Of a stretch of DNA of 64,000 nucleotides, positions 11,201 through 23,149 are shown in pieces. Under the pieces are notes generated by a model. The model did no database searches, had not been told where the DNA came from, and was given only the letters and a program-made list of their open reading frames with translations. This stretch comes from Lasioglossum baleicum (Eukaryota > Arthropoda > Insecta > Hymenoptera > Halictidae), in the NCBI RefSeq assembly GCF_051020765.1, contig NC_134932.1, positions 12,152,001 to 12,216,000 on the forward strand, in the 5' to 3' direction. The stretch's first letter is position 1. Each line of letters begins with the position of its first letter. The translations under genes and the position numbers were made by a program.

Positions 11201-14200
11201 TTGCAATCCTGAAAACAAGACTATCCCCTTGTTAACACTATATTTTACAGTCACTTCTCGTACCCTCCACCAACGATGGCTCTGCCAGAAGTGATAGAAC
11301 AAGAGCGCTCGAAGGAACTGCAAGTGGAAGCGATCGAGAAGCAAGAGATCCTCGAGTACGAGTCCCATTTAGCGGCTGCTTCGACAAGGATACAAATATC
11401 CGAGCAGAACAGCTTGCTGTTATCGCAATTAATCACCATGGAGCCGACTGGCATCGCGAGAAGACCGCCTCCAGCGGTGTTAGAACAAATACAATCGTTA
11501 AACGTGTCCCATAGATTAGGACACTTTCTCTGTCGGTCACGGAAACCAGACTTCCTGTTGGACATAATTCAGAGGCAACAGCAAAGTTCCTCTCAGAGCA
11601 TGCCTTGGCTGGCAGATCTTGTACAAAGTAGCGAAGGATCCCTTAGTCAATTGCCTGTGCAATGCCTCTGCGAGTTTCTGTTGTCCACTAGCACACAAGC
11701 GGTGGAAAAACAACCGAGGCAACAACAATTACTGGCTCATCTTCAAATGTTGCTGACCGACCCTGATCAGGACCGACAACACGCTTACGAAGTATTAGAG
11801 TACTTTTTGAGAAGATTAAGCAGCCAGCAGACTAACAGCCGTCTACAAGCGATTACTGGTTTGAAAATGGTTTTGGGATCAATACCTACCGAGGAGGAGC
11901 CCATGGACATCGATCCGGAAAATGAGAAGTAAGATCTTTCAAGTTTCACGCCGGTACCACAAGAGTAATTTTAATGATTTACCCTCTTCTTCATCCGTTT
12001 TGCAATGTTCTCAAGTTTGATCAGATTTTTTCATAAAGTGCGCTCGTAGTTAATAAAATAAAAAATCGATTTTTCTTTAGTTTTCTGTAGGTACATTAAT
12101 ATCGAACATTTCTACATAGTCGTCCACCTAAATATCTCCTTTATTTTTGATGATTAGACTGCGGATCTTCATGCATTTATAGCAAAATTGAGTAGATGAA
12201 ATAAAAGATTGTTGGAAATTTTTAAATTGAACATGTCAATCTATGATTTCTCCTTTATAAAATCATTAAGGGGAGAAAGTACATAACATTCAATAGTTTC
12301 TATTTCTTGCAATCGATGCAGACAATTTTTATTTTGCATAAAGATCCGCAGTCTATTGATGACATAACAAATGTTTTGGGTGTAATGATTAAAGAATGGT
12401 TTCTTTCAGGGAGCTCTGGCTAGTCCGCAAACTACCAACCATTCCGCACTTCCTATCGGTGAGGACCTTGGTCTCCACAGCTCTTCGTGGGGCTTGCCAA
12501 GTGGAAAACAATCCTGATCTCGTTCACGCTTACATTTCGTACCTCTCCGCTCACACAACCGACGACGAGCTACCAGAGCTAATAGATCTCGCTAACGAAA
12601 TCTCTCAGCTGGTAGTTGAGCGGAGCACGATCATAGCAGCGATCTTGCCACAGTCGGAATGCGACAATCAACAGGCCAAGCAAACCCTGCACGCGTTCAT
12701 GGCGATCTTCTGCAATTATTTAGAGAAGGCACGGTCACCTAGAGGAGAAGAGTACACGTGGTCAGAGAGCCAGGATCAGATCCTAGTCCAATGGAGCTCG
12801 GGAGAAGAATGCACGATGCACATTCTCGTGGTGCACGCTATGATCATTCTGTTGACCTACGACTCTTTCGACGACGACGTCTTGTTCAACGTTCTCCTGG
12901 AGACTTGGTTCCCTTTGAACGCAGAGCCTCCGAAAGCGTTTTTGGTCGACACCAGCGAAGAGGCTTTGTTGATACCTGATTGGCTGAAGCTGAGGATGAT
13001 CAGGAGCAACGTGCCGCGCCTTGTGGACGCAGCTCTGAAGGACTTGGAGCCTCAACAGCTGGTCCTGTTCATCCAGAGCTTTGGAATCCCAGTGCCTTCG
13101 ATGAGCAAGCTGCTGCACACACTGGACACGGGAGTGCAGATCGATCCCGACTCGGTCGGAGAGGCTGTGCTAGATAAAACGTACATGGCACAGTTGGTGG
13201 AAGTGCAACACAGAAGAGGAGCCACCGGCGGACTAGTATTCGTACAAGTCCTGCAGCTGATGGAGCCTCAACTACCCGATGAGAACCCGGTGACCATCGG
13301 ACAACTGCAGGAGCCTCTGCCTCCTAGCGCTATGGTCCAGAAACAATCTGTCATCCAGTGTTCTGTGAAGACAGACGTTCCTCATTTGATCAACAGGCTG
13401 TTCATAGAGAACATATCGATCAGCCAGAAGGTGGACGCGTATCGTCGCTTGCACAAAACCCTGGCGAAGGACCTGCAGAAGTCCTCGAAAGAAAGCGGTG
13501 CTGTTGTTTTAGCCATACAGCACATCTGCAGCGTTCTAAGCTCGATGCAGGTGAAGCAGTTTCTGGCTTCGCTCGTTCACATGCCGCAATACTCGTGCAC
13601 TTTGATGAGGATTATCCTGCTGCCCTTGAAGAAATCGTCAACGTCCAAACAGATCGTCGAACTGACTCGCAACATGTGCTTGAACTTGATACAGCTGATA
13701 GGGGACGTGAAAGCACCGGTTCTTTCTATTCTAAGAGACTTCGCTAACGTACAATTGACCAAGACACCGAAGAGCATGGAGTTAAGTATGCTAATGCAGA
13801 CTCGCGACCTTGGATCCATTTTGGAAACCACGGATCCTGTGAATCTCGAAGCTGTCGGACGAAAATTGTTAGATATTTGCTTCAAACAACAAAAGACCGA
13901 TGTACTTGTCGAAGCTATGGCGAGGTTGCTGGTTAACGATAGTAACGAAGGTGTTAGGAAACCGAGGACAGGGTTATTGATCGACTGGCTGGCTTCCGTG
14001 GAACCAGAGTTGATCGGTACTTGTCCCAATCTGCAGATGAAGCTTCTTTTTGGGAAGACGAAGATACAGATGAAAGTTGACAATAATGTAGTCAGTTCGC
14101 ACTCCTTCAGGCCCTATCTGCTGACCCTGTTAACGCACAGAGCGAGCTGGGCTACCTTGCACAAGTGCGTTGGACACTTGTTAGATAAATGCGACGATGG

Positions 14201-16414
14201 GTAAGTTGTTGGACACTTGAAATATTATGACAAAAATGAATAAGTACGCTTTGAAGCAGCGGATAAGGTTACAAAGCATTTCAGAACATTAGAGGAGCGC
14301 AAAGAATTTTTATTTTGAAATTGTTGTAATTTCAGGTACGACCCAACAGCTGTGTTAGATTTTCTGTGGGCTCTGACGTGCAATCCGAAGCTGTGGCAAG
14401 GCAGAGACAAATTCACACCGAAGCACTATGTCCCGGAAGATATTTTACTATTGCACGAGAAGCAGTTGTTAACGCTGGTGGCATACATAGTCGCAGAAGC
14501 TGTTATCACTTGTAATAGCAACAGCAGAACCACCGCGTTGGCCAGGATGGATTCTCGTTTGGACTTGTTGTTGCATTGCATCTCGACAGACGACCATTTG
14601 GTATCCAGTGTTGTCAGATATTTGGCTGATCGTATGATGAATGATCCAGAGTACGCGATGCGTTTCATCTACCATCTCCTTTTCTTTTTCTACACGCTAC
14701 AAGCAATTCTATGTTATAATCTTTTAGCGTGGAATCCGACATGGCGCATCAATTCTTGTTACACATGTACATGAAGATACCCAAGGTGATCTGTTACCTA
14801 GACACCTTCCAAACGAAAAAGTTCGTCGAGGGAGCAAAGATCACAGCCTGGACCGGTTCCGTACTGGACTGCATGAGCCACTCTTTGCTAACAGCGTTGG
14901 CAGCGACGCCCAGACAAAAATCTTGGAATTCCAGGTCCCAAGAGTTCGAGATGTGTGCTAGAAAAATGGCCGCCGTTCATCCCATCCTCGTGTTGCGTCA
15001 GCTTCCGATGTTAGCGTCGTCTTTAATGGGCAGATGCTACTTAGACTTCGGTCAATTCCGTTCCGGTCATCACTTGAATCTTTTCACGCAAATTATGGGC
15101 CTGCTCGAATTGCTGCAGCCGCATTTGTTTCGGGAAGAGCATCGAGCTGCTTTGGAAGACACGTTGGAAAATTACTTCCAATGCTTCCAGGTACTTCGAA
15201 ACACTTGTATAATTCATGTCAAACGCCTGATTCATTTTCTCCGCAGAATTACGGCCCGATAAAAGAGATCATACCGCTCCTGAACAGATTCATCACGCTC
15301 CTACAGTCGTACATTTCGTACGATCCTCAAAAGGCTTTGAAGTACTTGCAGAAGCACGCTCAGCCTCTCCAGTAAGTACTCGGTGCCTTTGGTTTTCTAT
15401 ATCGAACTTCAGACGTCAGCTTACACTTACATGTAGTGAATTACAGGTACACTATCCGAATCTAGTTACACTTCGTACACTTGTATCAGGCATCCCAGTA
15501 CCAAGGGAAGGGGAAGATGTGGAGGAAGTTCTGATCACTGTGCCTCCTACACCGCCACCAACTGAGACCATAGTTCCTCAGCATTGGTCCTCGTTGCTGT
15601 CTACCCTGGGCAAGATGCATGGCGATGGTACGCTATCTCTTCACTCTAAATAATGTCTCAGTCAAGAGCATTTTTCCAATCGAGACACTTCATTTTAAGG
15701 AAGTAGACTCGTTTCCAGGATTGCAAAAGTGCGGGATGTGCCCTCTCATTTCTCGATAATGCAAAGATGTGGCTTTTCAGTAGTCAAAAGTGCTAGATAA
15801 AAGGTCAATCTAGGCCGCAATCGCCCTCAAAAGTCCTACTTTTACGTTTACGAGGCGTAATCCTGGAAACGTGGCTCTGCCCCCTCAACTCGAACTTTTA
15901 GATTAATTTGAACTTCAACGAAGAATTCACAACCACACACATGTTTCCATTTCAGATGTGTTCAACGCTCTTCAGGAAATCGAGCACTTGTCGTCTCGAA
16001 AGCCTTCGGTCCTAGAACCGATCACAGACAACATAGCCGAGCTACTGGTGTCTCCTCAGGGTAACATTAGGACTCTAGCTCACACCTTACTGGCAAGAGC
16101 ACTGAAGTATCGTCCAGCAACGAACGCGAACATTTTATCCGCCTTTCAAAGATGTCTGGACAGTCCTAGAGCCGATGTGTTAATGTCGGCTCTAGAGAAG
16201 TTACCAGAAATTGTACTTTGTATGCAAGGTAAACATTATCTGACATCGAATTTTCATTTGTTGCTCTCTACGTTCTAATCAATCGCATTTCGTTTCAGAA
16301 CATGCTCTACCATTAATGCAGAAGGTGTTTGAATTAGGAGTGAATTCGAATGTGAATACTACGCCGTATATCAGTAAGACCATCACCCTGTTGAATACAC
16401 AGCAAGGTTGTTAG
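8221..16414 (+). CDS. INTS1: Integrator complex subunit 1
   Basis: Thirteen exons join without a frame break: 8221-8386, 8469-8950, 9292-10581, 10652-10827, 10903-11055, 11251-11928, 12410-14200, 14336-14650, 14728-15190, 15247-15371, 15437-15627, 15956-16228 and 16299-16414. The product is about 2072 aa (human about 2190). Family signatures include ERVWIDHEECKGFVDNI, SSQSMPWLADLVQSSEGSL, YTWSESQDQILVQWSSGEE, MHILVVHAMIILLT and FLVDTSEEALLIPDWLKLRM. INTS1 is the largest scaffold subunit of the nuclear Integrator complex, which cleaves snRNA 3' ends and attenuates paused RNA polymerase II. The short N-terminus is basic and Ser-rich; the rest looks like alpha-helical repeats. Introns after exons 2, 5, 6 and 11 carry MITEs. 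Retaining the intron after exon 2 would end translation at the TAG in its MITE (8978-8980). Poly(A) signals lie at 16448-16453 and 16468-16473. Confidence 0.95.
8978..9178 (+). mobile_element. TA-flanked MITE (main family), full-length copy in INTS1 intron 2
   Basis: The copy runs from TAGACTGCGGATCTTTATGC to the matching inverted end GCATAAAGATTCACAGTCTA, about 200 bp, with TA on both sides. There is no transposase. TA target duplication and terminal repeats of about 20 bp place it among Tc1/mariner-type non-autonomous elements. Confidence 0.85.
11068..11235. mobile_element. TTAA-flanked MITE in INTS1 intron 5
   Basis: Ends are TTAAGGGAGTAGTCTCGTTT and, inverted, TTAACAAGGGGATAGTCTTG. Inside, TTTCTCGATAATGCAAAGAT is repeated in inverse orientation, so the element is a near-perfect hairpin. 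TTAA flanks suggest a piggyBac-type origin. Confidence 0.75.
12155..12355 (+). mobile_element. TA-flanked MITE (main family), full-length copy in INTS1 intron 6
   Basis: Ends TAGACTGCGGATCTTCATGC and GCATAAAGATCCGCAGTCTA with TA flanks; about 200 bp. The interior matches the copies at 8978 and 50255, including the GCAATCGATGCAGACAATTT stretch near the 3' end. Confidence 0.88.
15695..15888. mobile_element. TTAA-flanked MITE in INTS1 intron 11, same family as 11068-11235
   Basis: The 5' end is TTAAGGAAGTAGACTCGTTT and the 3' target site has decayed to TCAA. It shares the TTTCTCGATAATGCAAAGAT core and CAATCGCCCTCAAAA with the intron 5 copy. Confidence 0.7.
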
Positions 16415-16653
16415 TATCATGGAAATTGTAATTTTTATATTCTGTAAAATAAAGTCAATAATTTCTAATAAAACGCGGTTCATTGCACTTAGTTTATTTT
16501 CTTCGGAGAATAGGTACACTGTCTTACCGGAAGCTTTGCAGGCGATAGAAAATATTATGCTATTACGATGAAAACAGACAATAGTTCGAAATTTCCTTAA
16601 GACTTTCCTTACGCTACAAAAACGGATACGAATAATACATATTATGCAATCGA

Positions 16654-18294
16654 TTATAACATAAACGCTTCCGGCGGTACATTGTTAACAGTGTACATGT
16701 TCATAAACGTCGTGATAGCAGACCTTATGTCCCAATTGGCTTCTTCCAGGGACTGATGGCAGAAGTTCATGTTCATTGTAGTTAGCTCGTGCAAGAATGT
16801 CAACAATTGTTCCTTCTCGGAGCCGCTGAACACTGTCGGCTCGTATTTGGGTACAATCTTCGAGTCGAATCTTGCCTCGATGCTTCCCGATTGATTACTG
16901 TTAGCGGGTGATCCATCTAGATAGTATTGATCGTTGGTGATACAATATTCGTTGTCTTCTTTTTGGACGATGATGAAAGTCTTGTTGAAGAACATTGGTG
17001 GACAAGAAATCTCTCTGAAAGAGAACACGCCTTGGACAGAGATGGCTAGATGACTGTCTTCTTCGTATAATAGATCTACGTGAAACGATTTAAAATTATG
17101 TACGGTGGCTGGCTGACTTCTCAAGGCGGAAATGATCTTCTCAGGACCTCGCAGTAAAAATTCTTGACACTTGGCGTAATCGACGAACTTCAACAAGTTC
17201 CTGTTCGTAATGAATGATTTAGTTACTTGCTTGTGGGTGTAGTTCGACAGTGGCCCGACCGTCATCGAATACAGCGCATCCCTATCGTACAATCCATTCA
17301 TCACTTGCCTATCATCCTGATCGTACAATGTGAAGTAGTGCTTCACAAACTGTTTGATCAAGCTAGTTTTAGACCCATCTCTCAAGTAATTGCTCTGTAT
17401 GTTTGGAATGAACTTTTGCTCTGTGTCTATAACGATCCCGTCCAGTTTCTGCAGATGTGGAAAAACGCTTTTCACAGCCTGAACGTAATCCTGGCATTTG
17501 TTATACTTGGTGCACAGCGGATTTCCATCGAGCCAGAGTTCGCTTATCTTGAACTCGCTGAAGTATCGCAAATAGTCCAGCTCGTTGATGCAATTGTACC
17601 TCAGATCAAGCTTAGTCAAGTGATAATTGAAGAACTTCTCGAACAAGACGATAGCTGTAATTTTGTTATACTTCAAGCTCAGTTCGCGAATGGGTAGTCT
17701 GGAATCACGGTTTGTGTTCCAGATTCCCATTCTACTGCATCTTAAGACGGACTGTAATACTTTGGGTAAAGATACAGGGCAATATACGAGACCCAACGAT
17801 TTCTCATTCTCAAAGTTATCGAGATTCAATACCTTCTTGGTAGACTCGTACCTGAAATACAGAGCTTGAGCGATAACTCTATTAGGATTCAACGGTAATT
17901 CTTGGGAATCCATGAATCCCAATACAATATCGATGCGTAACTCTTGCCCATTCTGCAAGCTCACGCATAAACCTTGCTTCACAAGATTTTCTATAGCATT
18001 GGCACTACACTTTGCCAAGAAGTGACTTTTGTTCGGGCTTTCCGCTTTGTACCTAACAGGCAGTATGATCTCAGGATCGCAGGCAGTGATGATCTTCTTC
18101 ATAACCTCCGTCGCTTTGTACTTTCCTACACCGTAAAGAATAAATTTGTGCCATAGATCCTGACGAGCCGCGAGGGCTGATTCTTGACTATTGAAGGATG
18201 GTTTAATATGTGTCAGTCGTAGCGGTTCCCAACTGGTTCCTGCACTTTCGGCTGCTTCTGTTTTCGCCATTGCTCTTGATGCGGCATATAACAA
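16654..18294 (-). CDS. Intronless NXF-family mRNA export factor
   Basis: One open frame of 546 aa shows the full NXF domain order: an RRM-like fold at about 48-125 (starting WHKFILYGVGKYK), leucine-rich repeats at about 200-290 (LRYNCINELDYL, then the family hallmark ELWLDGNPLC), an NTF2-like domain at about 308-465 (FVKHYFTLYDQDDRQ) and a C-terminal UBA-like TAP-C domain at about 490-546 (NWDIRSAITTFM, ending PPEAFML). NXF proteins pair with NXT1 and carry RNA through the nuclear pore. The Arg/Gly-rich N-terminal region of NXF1 is nearly absent: only about 47 residues precede the RRM. The lack of introns and the divergence from NXF1 suggest a retrocopy or fast-evolving paralog, perhaps comparable to fly Nxf2, which acts in piRNA silencing; that is inference. 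ATGs at 18294 and 18270 are both possible. A minus-strand AATAAA at 16493-16498 puts its 3' end against INTS1. Confidence 0.9.
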   Translation of the reverse strand: MLYAASRAMAKTEAAESAGTSWEPLRLTHIKPSFNSQESALAARQDLWHKFILYGVGKYKATEVMKKIITACDPEIILPVRYKAESPNKSHFLAKCSANAIENLVKQGLCVSLQNGQELRIDIVLGFMDSQELPLNPNRVIAQALYFRYESTKKVLNLDNFENEKSLGLVYCPVSLPKVLQSVLRCSRMGIWNTNRDSRLPIRELSLKYNKITAIVLFEKFFNYHLTKLDLRYNCINELDYLRYFSEFKISELWLDGNPLCTKYNKCQDYVQAVKSVFPHLQKLDGIVIDTEQKFIPNIQSNYLRDGSKTSLIKQFVKHYFTLYDQDDRQVMNGLYDRDALYSMTVGPLSNYTHKQVTKSFITNRNLLKFVDYAKCQEFLLRGPEKIISALRSQPATVHNFKSFHVDLLYEEDSHLAISVQGVFSFREISCPPMFFNKTFIIVQKEDNEYCITNDQYYLDGSPANSNQSGSIEARFDSKIVPKYEPTVFSGSEKEQLLTFLHELTTMNMNFCHQSLEEANWDIRSAITTFMNMYTVNNVPPEAFML

Positions 18295-19072
18295 GTTCTC
18301 ACGAAAACTAAACTATTCTCGAGTAACATAAAATTAAATTACGAACTTTATTCGATCAAACAACATGACATTAAATTACGAACGATTGACTTACGAATTT
18401 TTATTTGTAAACGAATTTCGGAGCTAGCGAAATTTCGGTAATTTGATCATACATGATAAATAATCATTCAATTGTATCCTTCAATAAGATTTCGGGGCTA
18501 TACAGCATTAGCAAGCATTAGTATGCGGAACCTTCTGGCAAAATTGGTGGTTAGATGGTTAGAAGTTTGTCAACCCCATGTGATTCTCCAAATATAATTT
18601 TTGGTCTCAAAACACTGCAAAACACCTGAAAACACCTGAAAACACCTCAAAGATGCCTCCAGCCTCAAAGTTTAAATATACCATGAATCATGAATTTCAA
18701 AGATGGTTATAGACCGCAGAGTTACTCTCTATATGTCTATGAGAGTTACAGACTCTGATGATATTCAGTTAGCATCGTCTATGTATAGTCTACGGTAATG
18801 CCTAACAATGTTGAACAATGTCTGACAATGTCTAATGATCGTGAACCAATTATAATTTGCCCTCGCTAGGAACATTTTGTTGCATATAATAAATTTGAAT
18901 GTAAAATGTTGGCAGCACTAGCATATTCTACGTGTTTATGGCGCCTGTACGGATGCATAGCGAATTACGTAGTATTTTCAAATGTGGCAGTTTTATAGTA
19001 CGCTTGAGGTTTGTGTAAATGTGATTTCTTGTGTTTTTAATGTTATTTTATTATTGTAAATTTCGATAAACC
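18295..19072. other. Spacer upstream of the NXF gene
   Basis: It probably holds the NXF promoter and, if the exon at 19073 is real, a divergent promoter. Short direct repeats are seen: AAAACACCTG-type units at about 18608-18650 and ACAATGTCT-type units at about 18795-18838. Confidence 0.4.
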
Positions 19073-19122
19073 ATGGGGGACATCTGGGATGAAACAGCAG
19101 CAGGAAAAAGTGTTTTCGAATA
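19073..19122 (+). CDS. Candidate first coding exon of an unidentified gene
   Basis: ATG at 19073 has a good context (ACCATGG) and opens MGDIWDETAAGKSVFEY, followed at once by a perfect donor GTAAGT at 19123. The exon would be 50 nt with two bases carried over. It lies about 780 bp from the divergent NXF start, which would fit a shared promoter. No matching second exon was found downstream, so the gene would have a very long intron or the exon is spurious. The family is not recognised. Confidence 0.35.
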
Positions 19123-22100
19123 GTAAGTAGATTTATATTATAACATCCTGAGGGTTGTTTGTTATTACTTTTATCTCATACTTACGGCAGGGGGTCTGGC
19201 TTCTTCTTAAGTAATCACTTTAATACTGTTTGAGAAATTTTAGTAAGCTATGTCTTGATTGAAATGTATTTTTTATTCAATTTATATTATTGAGCTTGTA
19301 TATACATACAATATCTGTATACATTTAGGAGAGAGAGAGAAAATTGTTTTTTAACACAAATTCGATTGCGGTTTTAGAATAAAATTTTTATATTTCACTG
19401 ATATCTTTGTTAAACCATTAAAAGAATTGTCGTCATATAGTATTTTAACATAATTTAAATTTCGAACGATATTATTTAAGGAATTACAAATTACTATTAA
19501 TTGTGACATACGTATCTATATAGAAGAGAATAATTTTACCGACAGTGTTTTTGAAACTCGTAATCAGTATAAACAAAACACTTCCCAAATGATCAAAATT
19601 GTTTCTCTTATTTTAAGTTTGTAAATTTATTGGATAGTGACGTTGAAAAAACAATGCGTGAAATATTAAAAGTGTTTCTTATTTTTTCATAAAATCTGTG
19701 AATGTTAGATTTTTAGGTTAAACAGATTTCGAACTTGTAGATTATTTATAGTTTATACATATATTAAATATACTTATTATGCTCTTCTATAATTTTTTAA
19801 TAAGATCTTTATAAAGAAGGAAATTTTAATCATTGATTATAGAATTATTATAATAGTAGTACTTTATCAAGTAATAATTATTATATTGTAGCTATTTCTT
19901 AATTTGTTTTCAGATAAATTGTTTATATTGAAAGCGTATAGATTAATCTAAGCAATTAGGTAATTATCATTCAATGCTTTTCAATGTTGATAATTTTATG
20001 CGAAATTTTATGAATAGTCTCGTGTATGTACCTAAGTAAGGCACCTAAGACTTACACCAAACATATCTCTATTGTTTTTAGTAATACAATATATTCTGAC
20101 AAATTAAGAAACAAAATACTAATGCTCTAAACTATATAATTATAGTATATTTTAAATATGTATAAAAAGTATGAAGCTAACATTATAAGATAAAACCGTA
20201 AGTAAGAATTAGAATGGGTATTTATAAACAGATTTGACAAGAACTAATCAATACTTTCTCTCCGATGTATTGAATTCTGTATAACATATATTGTAATATT
20301 ATAATTATATATTCAATATTCGAAATAATGTTGCTTTATTTTATAAAGTGGATTTACAATATCTTATAGTTTTTATGCGAGACTCACAGCTGATACCAAC
20401 TTTATCTTTTGTTTACCTAACCAGTTCCTATCTTCTATGTATATTGTATATTATAGTGGTTCTCAGCCCACGACATTGAAATATCAGAAACTAGACTTGA
20501 CAATTTTGTATTTGTAAAATTGGTACAGGAAATAATTTACTTGTTTAAATTTTATCAACAAAAATAGAAACTTGTATAGACATTTGTACCCTATGGATTA
20601 CAAAGCTTTATAATTTGATGAAATAATGAAATGATTTTAAAATAATTTTTCCTGTAATGATTAATAAGTCGCGTATATTTTTCTCAGTACGATGGGATAA
20701 CAGAATTTACTTTACGTACACGGTACTCATAAAACAGGTGATATGCCGGGCAATAACGGATGAGTAATCTACCATATGTGTACACGTCAGAACTTCATGA
20801 AAATCCTTTGATTCATGAAATACACTTTCTGGCTACTTCAACAATTGCGTGTATGAAGATACGATATATGAAATTATTAAAAGATAATATTTATAAAACT
20901 TGACTGATTATAAAGTTAAGGAGTTATTTTAGTACTTGCAATATTTGATAACTGATAAAAATATTCAATATAGATTTAAGTATTAATTATAACATAAAAA
21001 TAATTGGAATCTTCAAATATTAACTTTAATATTTGAATTGTAATTTGAGTGAAATTTTGTAGAACTCATTATAAAATTTCAGTATTTCTTGAAAGAAAAG
21101 ATCAGAATTGAAGATTCATTCAACACTCTCGTTTCAATCTGTTAGAATATTAGTTCTTTTAAAAATGTGTACAGTATTGGAGTGCATAAATAAATTTAAA
21201 CATTTTTTAATTTATCCAAATTGTTCGAAGTGTTTCGCTAATTTTAAAAATAATGTGTGTATTAATTGACTATTTTATAAAATAAAAATAATTATTAAAA
21301 TATAAACATTTTCTTATCTCTTATTAGAATACCAAATTCTCGTATTCAGATAAGTGCAATAAAAGAATACCAAATTCTAGCATTCAAATAACGAAAGCGA
21401 AATCAAACTTACATTTTGCAAAAATCTTGAAAATTTTTTTTTAAATATGCAGTGGTTTAGTATAAATGGTATATTCAAAATATAACTTCGAAAAAATGAT
21501 AATTTTGGAAATCCTTTCTTTCTGTTTGTTTTTTTTTTAGATACAATCTTTTTTATTAAAATAATCTCTGTATGATTCTGTATATTTTTCAACTATTAAT
21601 TCGTGTCATTGGTTCATATTTATGGAAAGAGTAAGATAAGGTGCCGTGTTGCCACCGATTTCAAAGCATCGGCCGATCCTTAGCCGTACCTATAAAACAT
21701 CGGCCGATCGACAAAAGTACATATCGGCTATCCTGACTCTCTAGCAAGAATATATTACGGTAAAGCCTCAATCTAACAATAAGCGCGACGGAGGTGACCG
21801 TTCCAACTCAGTTCGCCTACCCATCGCCTACCACTGGGGGGCAACCCCGCGAGGGACCGAGAAGCTCGAGCTGCTTTGGTCGTCGAAGCACTACTAATCC
21901 AATTACAAAACTCCTTTATTTTTCATTATTTTTTGATGGGACTTTCGCCAACTTATTTGTGTGGCATTTTTCTAATTAAAATCACACTAAACACGATATA
22001 ATTTCAACTGTATTTAGTGGTATAATTAACGGTATGGAGTAACTTTAGGACATAGAAGAAGATAGCGAGTGAAGAAGGAAGAGAAACAGCGATGGTCGAC

Positions 22101-22129
22101 AAAAATTCAAAACTGTATTGTTTAAAATA
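19123..22129. other. AT-rich gene-poor DNA
   Basis: No gene seen. It contains a GA microsatellite near 19330, a fragment of the GGCACCTAAGACTTACACC element near 20040-20065 (full copy at 58375) and repeated ATCGGCCGATC motifs at about 21668-21712. Confidence 0.5.
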
Positions 22130-22825
22130 TCAACGCAATGCTAACTTTTTTATTTTCAATTTTCTTTTTATGCAACTTTTTTCAAGATATTCCTCACATT
22201 TTTCTGATTAAAATATAGACGTTTAAAAACCTCCAACGGGTTGTAGCTCCGTTAATTTCCAAAAATCTAGTCTAATTCGTTGAGAACATATTTTCGAGAT
22301 GTTAAGTCATTTATGTAAACATATGCTATGTATAGCATATGTAACAATTAGACTGCGGATCTTTATGCGTTTATGGCTGATGGAAATTTTCAAAAAATAC
22401 TAGGATATAAAATTCGAAAGAATCTAGTAAGATATTTGTTTGTTTCGGATCTACAAAAATCGGATTTTATTTCATTGCACTTCCTTAAGAATTGTCTATA
22501 AAAATTGGAAATTGCATAAACATCCGCTGTCTAGTAATAATATATGATAAATTATAAATTATGCTTCACATGTACAGTAAATATGGGCCAAGTTGTATCT
22601 TGTTTGGTGTCACACACATTTTAAATAATTAAAAAATAAAGAAGTTTCATTATTGCACTAGTATTGTCTCACCGATACGCCATTTTTGGTTGCACCTTCG
22701 GCGCGGTCCGTGTTTACATGTTGTCCTTTTCTACGTGCGGCGCAATCGACGCGGTCACAAAAAAATAGTATCCGGACCTGGTGAGAATCGGCTTAGATTG
22801 GGACTTTACTGTATTACTGTACTCT
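22130..22825 (+). repeat. Interspersed repeat copy 1 with an inner CAGTAAA-ended element
   Basis: The segment matches 47720-48270 in inverse orientation over its whole length. Within it, about 22573-22825 has inverted ends TACAGTAAA and TTTACTGTA and looks like a MITE of about 250 bp carried in a larger repeat. The main-family MITE at 22349-22533 interrupts this copy only. Confidence 0.7.
22349..22533 (+). mobile_element. TA-flanked MITE (main family) inserted in a repeat
   Basis: Ends TAGACTGCGGATCTTTATGC and GCATAAACATCCGCTGTCTA with TA flanks. The other copy of the host repeat, at 47720-48270, lacks the insertion. Confidence 0.85.
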
Positions 22826-23149
22826 TGGTTCGAACTTCGAACTTTCGCGTAGGCTGACGGCGAGGGCACTAATTGAGAGACACTGTGTTGGACTGATATG
22901 CTGAGCGTTCGTTGCATTTCGTTTCTCGTCTGCTAGCTATCCTGCTCCTATCTGTTTTTGTCATACGATTGATCTCGGCTCCACTCGACTCTTCCTCGGT
23001 GCACGTACGCCGTCTGCTCTTTATCTCGAGAGAACTGGCGTTCTCCTCTCGTTCTCGCGGGCGCATGGGGTAGGTCCGTCGGTCTCGGTCGCTCCGCACT
23101 CCGTGGCTACCCGAATCATCCCGACCTTAAACCCTCGACTGCGTCTCTC

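Noticed and set aside
13577..14083. 168-aa minus-strand open frame
   Set aside because: It is the antisense shadow of INTS1 exon 7, which is strongly supported on the plus strand.
17227..17697. 156-aa plus-strand open frame
   Set aside because: Antisense of the NXF-family gene, whose domain order is clear on the minus strand.
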